Positions 8,983 through 18,009 of a stretch of DNA of 64,000 bases are shown here, in pieces. Under the pieces are notes generated by a model. That model saw only the letters and a program-made list of their open reading frames with translations. It was not told the DNA's origin and ran no database searches. Numbering within the stretch: the first letter of the stretch is position 1; every line of letters begins with the position of its first letter. Where the stretch lies: contig JAKCDL010000006.1 of assembly GCA_021841935.1 (NCBI GenBank), forward strand, positions 62,533 through 126,532, in the 5' to 3' direction. The DNA comes from Actinomycetes bacterium. GTDB taxonomy: Bacteria; Actinomycetota; Acidimicrobiia; Acidimicrobiales; Acidimicrobiaceae. Both the position numbers and the translations under genes were made by a program.

Positions 8983-10777
8983 TTCTCCCCCCGTTCAATC
9001 ACGAAAGGTTGAAGATGGTGAAGGCGACTTGGATCGGGCCAATCCGATCCAAGTCGCTAGCAGGGGGCTCCTTGAGACAGCTTCACTTAGGCTAGGGCGA
9101 CCACTTCTGTGGGTCGTCCTAGCGGTCGTCTCAGTGATACCAACCATCGCCTTTCTCCTACTTGCCTTTTCGCCGCGAATATTTGCGCAAGGAAACTCAT
9201 GGTTTACGCTCTCTGCCTTCGGTAGAGCACTTAGCGGTAACGAACTTATCGGCATGCGTAACAGCCTCGGCATCTCAACTGCCGCCGCCTTCTTCGCTGT
9301 AGTCATATCGTCGATTTTGGCCCTGATAGTACAAAGGGCGAATCTAAGAGAGTCAAGGCTTATCCCTGGCCTTCTTTGGGTAGTTCTTCTTGTTCCGACC
9401 TACGTGACTTCAGTTGGGTGGAACGAGGTAGTGGCCCCTGGGAGTATCTTTTCCCAGTTGGGACTAGTAAATGGTGCCGTTCGAAATTTGCTCCTTGGTA
9501 CCGGCGGAATCGTGATGATTCTCACATTCACCGGTGTCCCATTTGCATACTTCGCAATTTCCCCCGCAATTAGGGGTCTCGGTCGGCGCTTTGAGGAGGC
9601 CTCAAGGATCCACGGCGGTTCAATTCCTAGGACAATTCGAATTGTAACGCCTATTTTGCTACCTGCGATCTTTGCTGGAGCAACCATCGTCTTTGCCGAG
9701 TCTCTTGGTGACTTTGGTGTCGCATCTACCATTGCGGCAAATGCCAACATCCCAGTAGCAACCACGAATATCATGTCGGCGATCGCCACCTTCCCTACTG
9801 ACTTCCCTATGGCAGCAGGTACTAGCTGGCTACTTGTCTTGACGTTGGGTATTGTGCTCAGCCTTCAGAATCGTCTCACCCGCTCGCGCAGCTATGGTGT
9901 TCTTTCAGGAAGAACCTCATTTTCGCCGGTCTATAACCTATCTCTTCGGGGCAAGGTTGCGGTTCGAATCTTCTTATATGCCTTTGCACTAGCTGCCCTA
10001 GGGGTGCCGATATTCGGCGCGCTGATATCGACGCTCTTTAAACCGTATCAAAGCCCTTCGCTATCGTCACTTACATTGAGTGCGTATACGACGCTATTTA
10101 AGACCCAGTCGATCGGTGGGCCAATAGTTACATCTCTCACAATGGCGACGATCACCGCGACTATCACCATCGTTTTGGGCATAGCTATCGCTAAGGTCCT
10201 TACCTCTCCACGCCCTGGTTTGAGCGGGAAGCTCACGGACTTGATACTTGTAACATCTGTCGCTCTTCCTGGCTTGGTATTAGCGGCGGGCTTTATCTTT
10301 GTCTTTAACCTTCCTTTGACGATTTCGATGGGCATAAATATCTACGGAACGATGATTCTTTTAGGGATTGGTTACGTTGCCATCTCGCTTCCTTCGAATG
10401 CAAAAGTTATGGTGGGACCGATATCTCAACTAGACGGTTCACTGATGAGAGCGGGGCGGATCCATGGGGCATCGATGCAGAAGGCATTTCGAAGGTGCGT
10501 CCTTCCCCTCCTTGCTAAGAGCATCGTCTGGGCCTGGTTGCTAACCTTTGCATCTACCTTCGGGGAGTTACCAACGTCCCAGATGCTTGCACCAACCGGA
10601 GTTAGGACTATGGCAACTGCGATCCTCTCATCCTTCCAGGTATCGAATATCTCTGCAGCGACCGCGTTTTCGATCATTCAGATGGCGATAGTCCTCGGAG
10701 TGATCCTCTTGGTCCAGGGTGGCTTCAAATACTTGGCACCTAAGGGTTGGCAGGCGATTGCGGTGCGAAGAAAGTAA
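8975..10777 (+). CDS. Fused ABC permease (two BPD_transp_1 domains), FbpB-like
   Basis: 600-aa permease with about 12 TM segments. Two homologous membrane domains are fused, as in FbpB/SfuB iron permeases. Each has an EAA-type coupling loop: EEASRIHGGSIPRTIRIVTP in the first half and MRAGRIHGASMQKAFRRCVLP in the second. The TTG at 8975 overlaps the binding-protein gene. An alternative TTG at 9029 has GAAGG ahead and would remove 18 hydrophilic residues. It pairs with the adjacent lipoprotein and ATPase. Confidence 0.88.
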   Translation: MLSSPPVQSRKVEDGEGDLDRANPIQVASRGLLETASLRLGRPLLWVVLAVVSVIPTIAFLLLAFSPRIFAQGNSWFTLSAFGRALSGNELIGMRNSLGISTAAAFFAVVISSILALIVQRANLRESRLIPGLLWVVLLVPTYVTSVGWNEVVAPGSIFSQLGLVNGAVRNLLLGTGGIVMILTFTGVPFAYFAISPAIRGLGRRFEEASRIHGGSIPRTIRIVTPILLPAIFAGATIVFAESLGDFGVASTIAANANIPVATTNIMSAIATFPTDFPMAAGTSWLLVLTLGIVLSLQNRLTRSRSYGVLSGRTSFSPVYNLSLRGKVAVRIFLYAFALAALGVPIFGALISTLFKPYQSPSLSSLTLSAYTTLFKTQSIGGPIVTSLTMATITATITIVLGIAIAKVLTSPRPGLSGKLTDLILVTSVALPGLVLAAGFIFVFNLPLTISMGINIYGTMILLGIGYVAISLPSNAKVMVGPISQLDGSLMRAGRIHGASMQKAFRRCVLPLLAKSIVWAWLLTFASTFGELPTSQMLAPTGVRTMATAILSSFQVSNISAATAFSIIQMAIVLGVILLVQGGFKYLAPKGWQAIAVRRK

Positions 10778-10784
10778 GAGTTAC

Positions 10785-10804
10785 TTGCACCTAAATAGGT
10801 GCTT
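10785..10804 (+). other. Intercistronic hairpin between permease and ATPase genes
   Basis: GCACCT-AAAT-AGGTGC (10787-10802) forms a short perfect hairpin between the permease stop and the ATPase start, followed by a T/A-rich stretch. It may set relative expression or RNA processing within the operon. Confidence 0.4.
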
Positions 10805-10843
10805 GTATTTATTGGATTTAATAAAAGTCATTGGGGATTTGCG

Positions 10844-11974
10844 TTGACTAAGAGAGTTGAAGTAGCCGCCGTTACAAAGAGTTACGGTGGTAGTGCAGTT
10901 TTGAAGGGGATCGACCTAACCATCGAGGCGGGGGAGTTTGCGGTCCTTCTAGGCCCTTCAGGAAGTGGAAAGTCCACCCTATTGCGCCTCGTTGGGGGCT
11001 TAGAGAAGATCGACTCTGGGGAGATTCGCTTTGATGGCAAGGTAATCGCCTCATCTAAGACCCACACTCCTCCTGATCGAAGAGATCTATCGATGGTCTT
11101 TCAGGATTTTGCCCTTTGGCCACATATGAATGCTCTCGAGAACGTCTCTTTCGCACTTGAGCGTTACGAGAAAGATGCTAAGGTTCGCCGTCGCCTTTCG
11201 GCAGAGATGTTAGAGAGGGTGGGCCTTTCTTCAAAGGCGGATCGATTCCCATCAAATCTTTCAGGCGGCGAGCAGCAGCGCCTCTCACTTGCACGTGCTC
11301 TAGTAGCTCGACCCTCGTTGATACTCTTCGATGAGCCGCTTTCGAGCCTCGATGCTGACCTAAAAGAGCGCCTCAGGATTGAGATCTCGGAGTTGACCAG
11401 AGAGGTTGGATCTGGGGCACTATACATAACACACGATCAAAGCGAGGCCTTTGCTCTCGCAGATAGAGTCGCCCTCTTGAACGATGGGCAACTGATTCAG
11501 GTCGATGCGCCTGAGGTGATCTATAGAAATCCGGCGACACCATTTGTGGCACACTTTACCGGAGTGGCCGGCGAGATGGATGGAGAGATCGTTGGGTGGC
11601 GAGACGACCAAAGTGTAATGGTCGCCACTAAAGCCGGAACGATACTTGCCAAGGGGTGCGGTGGCCTTGAGAAGCGGTCGAAGCAAGTTCGTTTAATGCT
11701 CAGGGGAAGCGCAGCACGAATCAATAAGAGCACAAGTGGAGCTGACGGAGTAGTAAGTGGTCGAGTAGTCGACGTCGCCTTTAGAGGTAGAGGCTATGAC
11801 CATGTAATTGAGTTGATAGGTGGCACCCGCCTTGTAGGTATCTTCGCCCACGATAGGTGGGACCGCGACGATCAAGTGCAAATCACACTTTCGGCGGATC
11901 AGACCCTTGCCTTCCCCATTGACAAGGATATCATCGACCTTGATTCCTTAGCTGTGGATGGAGCTGTTGCTTAG
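10844..11974 (+). CDS. ABC transporter ATP-binding protein, FbpC-like
   Basis: 376-aa ATPase of the spermidine/iron/sulfate (CUT1-like) group. It has Walker A GPSGSGKST, Q-loop FQDFALWPHM, signature LSGGEQQRLSLARAL, Walker B LILFDEPLSSLD and H-loop ITHDQ, then a C-terminal TOBE-type regulatory extension of about 130 residues. The frame opens at TTG 10799, but homologous sequence begins at TKRVEVAAVTKSYGG, so TTG 10844 is preferred. Ribosome-binding sites for both are poor. It completes the importer with the preceding lipoprotein and permease. Confidence 0.87.
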   Translation: MTKRVEVAAVTKSYGGSAVLKGIDLTIEAGEFAVLLGPSGSGKSTLLRLVGGLEKIDSGEIRFDGKVIASSKTHTPPDRRDLSMVFQDFALWPHMNALENVSFALERYEKDAKVRRRLSAEMLERVGLSSKADRFPSNLSGGEQQRLSLARALVARPSLILFDEPLSSLDADLKERLRIEISELTREVGSGALYITHDQSEAFALADRVALLNDGQLIQVDAPEVIYRNPATPFVAHFTGVAGEMDGEIVGWRDDQSVMVATKAGTILAKGCGGLEKRSKQVRLMLRGSAARINKSTSGADGVVSGRVVDVAFRGRGYDHVIELIGGTRLVGIFAHDRWDRDDQVQITLSADQTLAFPIDKDIIDLDSLAVDGAVA

Positions 11975-12208
11975 GTGGTGGTCTCTAAGTTGCCGGATTC
12001 TTCTAGCGCCACGGTAACGCACGGCGAGATTTGTGTCCTTGTTAGCTCAGAGACCACAAACGACGGTTCTTTTGATGGATCGAACTTCAAATCGGTGGAA
12101 GTGTATAGCTGATGTCAACTTTTTGTATCGATCGAATTTTCACTGTGTTTACCGTCGAGCCCTAGCTTTCAAGGGATTAGTTGGGGTGTGGCTTTGGAGC
12201 AAAAAAAG

Positions 12209-12934
12209 ATGAGTGACGGGAGATTACCTAGACAATCTCACTTCTTGGATTGGTCGCCTCAACTACTTCTTGTCGAAGACGACGTCGAGTTGGCTAGATC
12301 TGTATGTCAATTTCTTACAGAAAAGGGAATGGCGGTATCAATTGCTCACTCCTACAACGAGGGAAGGCGACTCCTTGATCGAGGAACTTTCGACAGTGCG
12401 CTGATAGATGTTATGCTACCGGGCAAGAGTGGCCTCGAACTCTGTGACTACATAAGTTTGCACTTCCCATCGCTTCCAGTGATCATGGTTACGGCTTTGG
12501 CTAGAGAAGAGGATCGGCTGGCTGGATTTGAGGCAGGTAGCGATGACTACCTTGTGAAGCCCTTCTCTCTCGCCGAACTGTACGCACGTCTAAGGGTGCT
12601 AATTAGGCGCGGTTCAAAGCCAACCCTGCCCTTGACCTTTACCGCTGGTAAGGTCACAATTGACACCTTGGCCAACGAAGCTAAGGTCGCCGGAGAGGAG
12701 ATACGCTTAACTAACCGCGAGATCCAAATCGCTCAACTTCTTATTAGGCGAGCGGGTTTTGTAGTTACGCGTGCCTCGATTATCTCAGAGGTGTGGGAGG
12801 AGGGCGAAGATATCGCAGCAAATAACGTAGATCAATACGTTCGGCGCCTTAGAAGAAAGGTGTTTTTTGAAGGTTCCGGCTGCGAAATAGAGACTATTCA
12901 CGGCCTTGGGTACCGGTTCAGGATCCTTACTTAG
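12209..12934 (+). CDS. OmpR/PhoB-family response regulator (orphan)
   Basis: 241-aa two-domain regulator. The receiver domain has the acidic pocket E23-D24-D25, phospho-acceptor D67 (ALIDVMLPGKSG), T95 and K117 (YLVKPF). The C-terminal winged helix includes LTNREIQIAQLLIRRAG and VRRLRRKV, and the protein ends IHGLGYRF. The ATG at 12209 has GGAG nine bases upstream; a GTG at 12188 is the alternative. No histidine kinase is encoded beside it, so it is an orphan and its signal is unknown. The ABC operon upstream ends about 230 bases before. Confidence 0.9.
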   Translation: MSDGRLPRQSHFLDWSPQLLLVEDDVELARSVCQFLTEKGMAVSIAHSYNEGRRLLDRGTFDSALIDVMLPGKSGLELCDYISLHFPSLPVIMVTALAREEDRLAGFEAGSDDYLVKPFSLAELYARLRVLIRRGSKPTLPLTFTAGKVTIDTLANEAKVAGEEIRLTNREIQIAQLLIRRAGFVVTRASIISEVWEEGEDIAANNVDQYVRRLRRKVFFEGSGCEIETIHGLGYRFRILT

Positions 12935-13030
12935 CATTGATCTTCGTGAGATGTGACCTTCACAAGATGTGACCTTCTATGAGGCGATGGAAAGATCTCA
13001 ATTATCGCTACTGAAGCAGGTGTCAAGTTA

Positions 13031-13073
13031 AAAATAGTCCGGGGCCGGAAATCTAAAAGTTCATCCCGACCCC
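13031..13073 (-). terminator. Terminator downstream of sat
   Basis: On the minus strand GGGGTCGG (13073-13066) pairs with CCGGCCCC (13048-13041) with one G-T wobble, followed by GGACTATTTTT. It lies 40 bases past the sat stop and probably ends the sulfate operon. Confidence 0.6.
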
Positions 13074-13112
13074 AAGGCTTTCAATTGCCAACCATCTCCA
13101 ACCTACTTAGTC

Positions 13113-14225
13113 CTATCGGTACTGATCCTCTAGAACCTTGGCGACTTCGCTTCTGGTAAATTGCGAAGGAAGTGAAGTTCCCTCACGCAGCATCTGCCGC
13201 ACCTTTGTACCTGAAAGAACTAGGTGATCATTGGCGGAGTGAGGGCAGCTTCTTTTTGAGACTACACCTTCACACTTTGTACAAAAGAAGGAGTGTTCGA
13301 ATTTGATAATTTGAATTTTGATGTCACCGTCTTCAAGTCCATCAAATATCTCTTGTGCAGCATATGTCCCGTAGTAGTCACCAACGCCTGCGTGGTCACG
13401 TCCAACTATAAAGTGGGTGCAGCCGTAGTTCTGACGACTGATCGCATGAAGAAGAGCCTCTTTGGGGCCGGCATATCGCATAGCTGCGGGGTAGGTCCCC
13501 AAGAGAACACGCTCTTTGGGATAGTAGTTGTCGATGAGAACTTCGTATGCCTTCATCCGCACCTCGGCCGGGACGTCGTCGTCTTTCGTAGCTCCTACGA
13601 GTGGGTGAATGAATAGTCCGTCGATGGTTTCGAGTGCGACTTTGTGAAGGTACTCGTGTGCCCTGTGAATGGGATTTCGAGTTTGGAATGCAACTACGCT
13701 CTTCCACTTTGATATTGCGAAGATAGCGCGAGTCTCAACGGGCGTCAAGTAGCGCCCGTGGACGTCGTCGTTAGGCTCATCGAGAAGAGCTATAGGGCCG
13801 GAGACTAAGTGCCTACCCCTCGACAACGTCGCCGCCACTCCCGGATGTTTTGGATCATCAGTTCCAAAAGTTGAAGTTATCTCTTCGGTTAATAGTGCTT
13901 CGAAGATTTCAGTGACGGTGACGTTGGCTAAGTGGCGCCCCTTATGGGTAAGGCCTAAGACCGATCCTGGTAGTGGTGGCTCAGCTAGATCTAAAGTGAT
14001 CGGAATCGGCCAAAGGGTAGAGTCTGAAAGTCGTCCTAGTTTGACCACTGAAATGTAGTCCGCCTCGTTCATGAAGGTCTCAAGGGGGCTATATGCACCC
14101 GATGTAATCATTATTAGGTCGGCGAGTTGTCTCTCATTTAGTTCGATTGTTTGATCGACTCTTCGATCGTCGCGCACGATCGGCGCTACTTTGAGGCTTC
14201 CACTTGGTCCGTGGGCTTCGATCAT
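13113..14225 (-). CDS. sat: Sulfate adenylyltransferase (ATP sulfurylase, single-subunit Sat)
   Basis: Converts sulfate and ATP to APS and pyrophosphate, the first committed step of sulfate activation. The 370-aa homomeric Sat type is unrelated to CysDN. The active-site motif QTRNPIHRAHE is at 181-191 and VGRDHAG at 274-280. A C-terminal Cys/His cluster (C315-x2-C318-x8-C327-x-H329) could bind zinc, as in many bacterial Sat proteins. The start overlaps the cysH stop by four bases (ATGA), so the two are translationally coupled. It is last in the sulfate operon. Confidence 0.95.
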   Translation of the reverse strand: MIEAHGPSGSLKVAPIVRDDRRVDQTIELNERQLADLIMITSGAYSPLETFMNEADYISVVKLGRLSDSTLWPIPITLDLAEPPLPGSVLGLTHKGRHLANVTVTEIFEALLTEEITSTFGTDDPKHPGVAATLSRGRHLVSGPIALLDEPNDDVHGRYLTPVETRAIFAISKWKSVVAFQTRNPIHRAHEYLHKVALETIDGLFIHPLVGATKDDDVPAEVRMKAYEVLIDNYYPKERVLLGTYPAAMRYAGPKEALLHAISRQNYGCTHFIVGRDHAGVGDYYGTYAAQEIFDGLEDGDIKIQIIKFEHSFFCTKCEGVVSKRSCPHSANDHLVLSGTKVRQMLREGTSLPSQFTRSEVAKVLEDQYR

Positions 14226-14872
14226 CTTATGCTTCCCTCCGTCTTTCTAGTCCAAATGCCACATTCAACTCTTCCCTGGCCAACGAAACGGCCAGAGCGG
14301 GGGTCATCTCCCTCTGCTACTGCTCTGGTGCACGGCCAACATCCCATCGATAGGTAACCCTGCGATACGAGTGGGTGATTCGAAAGGGATTCTTCTCGAG
14401 AATAGTCGATTAAAGAACGGGTAGTCCACTTATAGAGGGGGTTTATCTTTAGAGGAGTTCCCTCTTCAAAGGGGGAGAGGTTGCTTCTAGTCCTGGCTGA
14501 ATCTCGGGTTCTGCCATTGAGGAGAGCGCTAGGGGCCTTCTCCTCCAAATAGTTGAAGAGGGGTTCAACCTTATTTATCTCGCAGCACTTTGCAGGATCT
14601 TCGAGAAATCCATCTTCGTATGGCGTCTGTGCAGATAGTGATACAAATTCAATGTTGCCATATCGCTTTGATAGTTCGCTATAGAAAGAGATAGTTTCCG
14701 GAAAGTGATAGCCAGTGTCTACAAAGACTACCTCGCCGGTGAAGTTGAGTTTTGCTGCTAAGTCTATGAGTACCGTTCCGCCAACGTTTAAGCCTGTTGT
14801 GATAGTTAGATCACTGTAGTTAGCGATTGCATCCAAAATCAGCGATCTGCTCTCGTCTAGGAGATCATGCAT
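14222..14872 (-). CDS. cysH: Adenylyl-sulfate reductase (APS reductase, 4Fe-4S type)
   Basis: Thioredoxin-dependent reduction of APS to sulfite and AMP. The 216-aa protein has the iron-sulfur cysteines C96-C97 (KCCEINKVEPL) and C178/C181 (GCWPC). These mark the APS-specific branch rather than cluster-free PAPS reductase. The C-terminal catalytic cysteine is C204 in ECGIW, where most family members have ECG-I/L-H. The nucleotide-binding loop GLNVGGTVLIDLAA is divergent but aligns with actinobacterial CysH. It overlaps both neighbours (cysC by 8 bases, sat by 4). Confidence 0.93.
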   Translation of the reverse strand: MHDLLDESRSLILDAIANYSDLTITTGLNVGGTVLIDLAAKLNFTGEVVFVDTGYHFPETISFYSELSKRYGNIEFVSLSAQTPYEDGFLEDPAKCCEINKVEPLFNYLEEKAPSALLNGRTRDSARTRSNLSPFEEGTPLKINPLYKWTTRSLIDYSREESLSNHPLVSQGYLSMGCWPCTRAVAEGDDPRSGRFVGQGRVECGIWTRKTEGSIR

Positions 14873-15404
14873 TTGCTACCTCAAGGCTTAGAAACTCTTC
14901 TATCAATCTGACTGATTCATCGAGACTAAGGCAGGCGCTCTCTACCTTCAGATGACTTCCGACGGGCTCTTCATATGGATCGTCGTATCCCGTCAGGCCA
15001 GTTATCTCACCTTGGATCGCCTTTGCATAGAGCCCTTTGGTGTCTCGATCAATAAGGACATCTAATGGAGCTGTCACTAGGACTTCGAATGATCGACTCG
15101 AACGCGCTAGCGCACTGTCACGACTAGATCGATATGGACTGATAGCAGAGACGATCACGTCGATGCCGTTTCGAGTGAGCAGCGATGCGATGTAGCCAAT
15201 CCTATCTATTTGAACGTTTCTATCCTCTTTCGAAAATCCAAGTTCTGGAGATATCGTCGCCCTTATCTCGTCACCGTCGAGGACTTCAACTTTATTGCCA
15301 GTTGCCCTCAACCTCTCACTTAGCACCGTGGCGATAGTCGATTTACCAGCACCTGAAGGTCCGGTAAGCCAAATCAACCTTCCTTCGGAATTACTTAGTG
15401 CCAT
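14865..15404 (-). CDS. cysC: Adenylyl-sulfate kinase
   Basis: Phosphorylates APS to PAPS in the cytoplasm. The 179-aa P-loop kinase has GPSGAGKS at residues 15-22 and the APS-kinase segments LDGDEIRATISPELGFSKEDR and VSAISPYRSSR, followed by KGLYAKAIQGEI and the family motif LTGYDDPYE. It sits between the met8-like gene (100-base gap) and cysH (8-base overlap). With an APS-type reductase present, PAPS is not obviously needed for reduction, so the kinase may serve sulfation or act as an overflow branch. This role is inferred. Confidence 0.93.
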   Translation of the reverse strand: MALSNSEGRLIWLTGPSGAGKSTIATVLSERLRATGNKVEVLDGDEIRATISPELGFSKEDRNVQIDRIGYIASLLTRNGIDVIVSAISPYRSSRDSALARSSRSFEVLVTAPLDVLIDRDTKGLYAKAIQGEITGLTGYDDPYEEPVGSHLKVESACLSLDESVRLIEEFLSLEVANA

Positions 15405-15504
15405 TTACTTTTTTTCTCTTTCTAATTTTTTCAGCTCTGGTTGGTTTCTATCTCTTGGATGTGAAAGGGTCAGTTGGTATAAGTCTGGAGGGAGATGTGA
15501 TCGC

Positions 15505-16116
15505 CTATAACGCAATCTGATGGTGATACCGTGCCTCGACTTCAGAGGCGATCTCCTTCCAATTCACCTCAAATGTCGAGCGTCCTTGGCGCTTTACCTC
15601 TTGTCGGATCGTCACAAATGCCTTGAAGACCTCTTTGTCAACCTCTCCGATATTTGCCTCGATCTTTCGGGCAAGATGAGATGCGAATGCGGGGGATTGA
15701 CCTCCCGTCGAGATGGCAATCTCGACTCCTTGAATCGGTTCTTTGACTGCTACGTGAGAGAAGTTGCAAGTTGCTGGTTCGTCCAAGGTATTTAGCAGAA
15801 TGTTATATCGTCTACTTCGTCGCTCGAGCTTGGTGTTTATTTCCACGTTTCGGTCTGTTGCAACTATCATTGCAAAGTTCGATAACCTCTCCCGACGAAG
15901 GAGATCTCTGGCAAAGATAGCATTCGCCGGTTCAATGGTGATGTTGAATTTATTTGCCTCATCGTTGGAGGCCCTTATCAAAGTTTGATCTACGACATCG
16001 CTAAAGATCGTTACCTCTGCTCCTTCAGATGCCATCTTTTTGGCCCGGTAGATTGCATCGCTGCCGTCGCCAACGACAGCTATCTTCTTGCCACGAAGGT
16101 CTAGGTTGATGATCAC
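15505..16116 (-). CDS. Precorrin-2 dehydrogenase/sirohydrochlorin ferrochelatase (siroheme synthase N-domain, Met8-like)
   Basis: 203-aa stand-alone NAD-dependent enzyme for the last steps of siroheme formation, the prosthetic group of the adjacent sulfite reductase. The N-terminal Rossmann fold starts LRGKKIAVVGDGSDAIYRA. The conserved active-site region NTLDEPATCNF keeps the Asp of the family, and the following STGGQSPAFASHLARKIE segment is typical. No uroporphyrinogen methyltransferase domain is fused. It overlaps the sulfite reductase stop by four bases (ATGA). Confidence 0.88.
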   Translation of the reverse strand: MIINLDLRGKKIAVVGDGSDAIYRAKKMASEGAEVTIFSDVVDQTLIRASNDEANKFNITIEPANAIFARDLLRRERLSNFAMIVATDRNVEINTKLERRSRRYNILLNTLDEPATCNFSHVAVKEPIQGVEIAISTGGQSPAFASHLARKIEANIGEVDKEVFKAFVTIRQEVKRQGRSTFEVNWKEIASEVEARYHHQIAL

Positions 16117-17873
16117 TTCTCTTCTCCTTGAACTGAAAGTTGTCGTATCCGTCTTGGAGCCGGAGCAAGCGATTTGAGCAACTCTCTATCGAGTTTCGCC
16201 ACGAAGTCACCAAAGTGGATCTTTTCTACGCCCTCGGTAATCCAAAGTTTTAGTAGAGGCGTGATTGCATTTATGAGTTCAGAACTTTGAACATCTACTG
16301 CAAAGGTTTCCGATAGTCGCATGCCTCTGCGATCGGCACCGATAAATATGTCGTAGCTCTTCTTCGATCTACCGACAATTCCAAGCTCACCTAAGTATGG
16401 ACGAGCACAGCCATTTGGACAACCGGTAATGCGTACTTCGATAGCTGCCTCAGGAGCTCCAAGTTCAATGAGTCGAAGTTGTAGCTCGTCGACAAAGCTA
16501 GGAAGATATCGCTCGGATTCGGCAAGTGCTAGTCCACATGTAGGTAGAGCTACACAAGCAAATGATAACTCTTTGGTCGTAAGGGGAATGTGCTTCGCAC
16601 TCTTTGACTGTTTGATTGACCTTTGATCATCGAGAAGCCCAGCTATCTTATCTAGATCCTCTTGCGTCAATTCTGTGAAGACGAGGTCACCTTTTGCCGT
16701 TACCCGAACTTCACAAGTGGTCTCCTCGATCGCTTGGATGATCTTGCTCCGTTGGTTAGCTACTTCTCCTGAGTTGGATATTCTTCCAGATGGAAGCTTG
16801 TAACCGAGGTTGAATGTACCGCCTTTAGGCGCCTTTTCAACTCCTAAGTGATCTCCGTCTAAGTCAAATCCCGGGAAGTCAACCTTTTTGAGTTCTTTGC
16901 CGCTACGTTCTACAACCATTGCCACGAAGGCTTCAATGCCGATGCGATCGAGTGTGTACTTTAGGCGAGCGTGGGCTCTGTCTTTTCTGTCGCCAAAGTC
17001 GCGTTGTATCGAAAGTATTGCATCCAATGTCGCCTTTAACTCCTCTTTGGCTACCGCGCCAAAGTGAGTCGCCGCCCTTGCATAAGTAGTGGGATCTGTT
17101 CCACTTCTTCCCATGCCACCACCGGCAAAGATGTGCAAGAGATTTGGATTTTGGCTGTCTATCACGACGGCGATGTCGTGGCTAAGTGCATCGATACAGT
17201 TGTCACGGGTCGTAGCTAGGCCGATCTTGAACTTACGTGGCAGCATCGTTTGACCATAGATCGATTCATCTACTGGCGGTGCATCTACTACCGCTTGCGG
17301 AACTCGATCGCCGTCGATCCATATCTGCCAGTAGGAGTCTGCTGGCGCTTTATATGAAGTTGAGATAAAGTCAGCTAGTCTGTCGAGTTCTCGCTGGAGC
17401 GATTCATCGCCGGCGTTAGTACATGCGACAACGTTTCTAACGACATCGCCACAGCCACCCCACGTTGTAAGCAGAGTTTCGTTGATCTTAGAAATTAGTT
17501 CGCGCATGATGGCTTTAGTCGCAAAGTGAAATTGGATCCCCTGGCGGGTTGTAAGTCTCAAAGTTGAGTTTCCGAATTTATCGCTTAGTTGATCGAGGGC
17601 TCGGTATTGATCTGCAGTTAGCTTTCCCCCTGGGATAGCCACTCTGACCATTACGAGGTGTTCTAGATCCAACCCCTCCCTTTTTCGTGATGAACGGACG
17701 TCGCGATTGTCTTGAAGGTAAACCCCGTGGAACTTGAGTAACTGGGCCGTATCGCCGGTGAAGGTCTCTGCGGTATTTGAAAGCTCTTGCTCGATAGAAC
17801 CTCTTAGCATGTCGCTCGAACGCTTTATTCTTTCAACTGCACTCTCTTGTGTTTCAATTATCTCTTGCGTCAA
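16113..17873 (-). CDS. cysI: Sulfite reductase, siroheme/4Fe-4S hemoprotein (CysI/Sir type)
   Basis: 586-aa assimilatory reductase making sulfide from sulfite. It has the duplicated ferredoxin-like halves of the nitrite/sulfite reductase family (first half with LTTRQGIQFHFATK). Cluster and siroheme ligands are C-x5-C in CVALPTCGLALAE and C-x3-C in TGCPNGCARPY. The latter resembles CysI/Sir more than nitrite reductase. The TTG start at 17873 has GAGGGG five bases upstream. It is first in the operon, directly downstream of a strong inverted repeat. No flavoprotein subunit (CysJ) is nearby, so ferredoxin may be the donor. Confidence 0.92.
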   Translation of the reverse strand: MTQEIIETQESAVERIKRSSDMLRGSIEQELSNTAETFTGDTAQLLKFHGVYLQDNRDVRSSRKREGLDLEHLVMVRVAIPGGKLTADQYRALDQLSDKFGNSTLRLTTRQGIQFHFATKAIMRELISKINETLLTTWGGCGDVVRNVVACTNAGDESLQRELDRLADFISTSYKAPADSYWQIWIDGDRVPQAVVDAPPVDESIYGQTMLPRKFKIGLATTRDNCIDALSHDIAVVIDSQNPNLLHIFAGGGMGRSGTDPTTYARAATHFGAVAKEELKATLDAILSIQRDFGDRKDRAHARLKYTLDRIGIEAFVAMVVERSGKELKKVDFPGFDLDGDHLGVEKAPKGGTFNLGYKLPSGRISNSGEVANQRSKIIQAIEETTCEVRVTAKGDLVFTELTQEDLDKIAGLLDDQRSIKQSKSAKHIPLTTKELSFACVALPTCGLALAESERYLPSFVDELQLRLIELGAPEAAIEVRITGCPNGCARPYLGELGIVGRSKKSYDIFIGADRRGMRLSETFAVDVQSSELINAITPLLKLWITEGVEKIHFGDFVAKLDRELLKSLAPAPRRIRQLSVQGEEK

Positions 17874-17893
17874 GCTAACCCCTCAAAGATGTG

Positions 17894-17931
17894 TAATTAC
17901 GATAAAGTCGATAAGTTTTATCATAATTATA
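17894..17931 (-). promoter_or_regulatory. Inverted-repeat operator overlapping -10 of the sulfate operon
   Basis: Two 13-base arms, TAATTACGATAAA (17894-17906) and TTTATCATAATTA (17917-17929), match in 12 of 13 positions around a 10-base spacer. Reading toward cysI on the minus strand, a consensus TATAAT (17931-17926) overlaps the outer edge of the repeat. The position 21 bases before the start codon fits a repressor site. The regulator is not in the window. Confidence 0.65.
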
Positions 17932-18009
17932 TGAGGTGCAAAAAAGTAGTAGACTAAATATGACTAAATTTGTCGTGAATTAGCGCTGACGTGCTACTTT
18001 GCTCACCAA

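Noticed and set aside
11977..12057. 9-bp inverted repeat (GTGGTCTCT/AGAGACCAC) after the ABC ATPase gene
   Set aside because: The loop is over 60 bases and no T-run follows; too weak to call a terminator or element.
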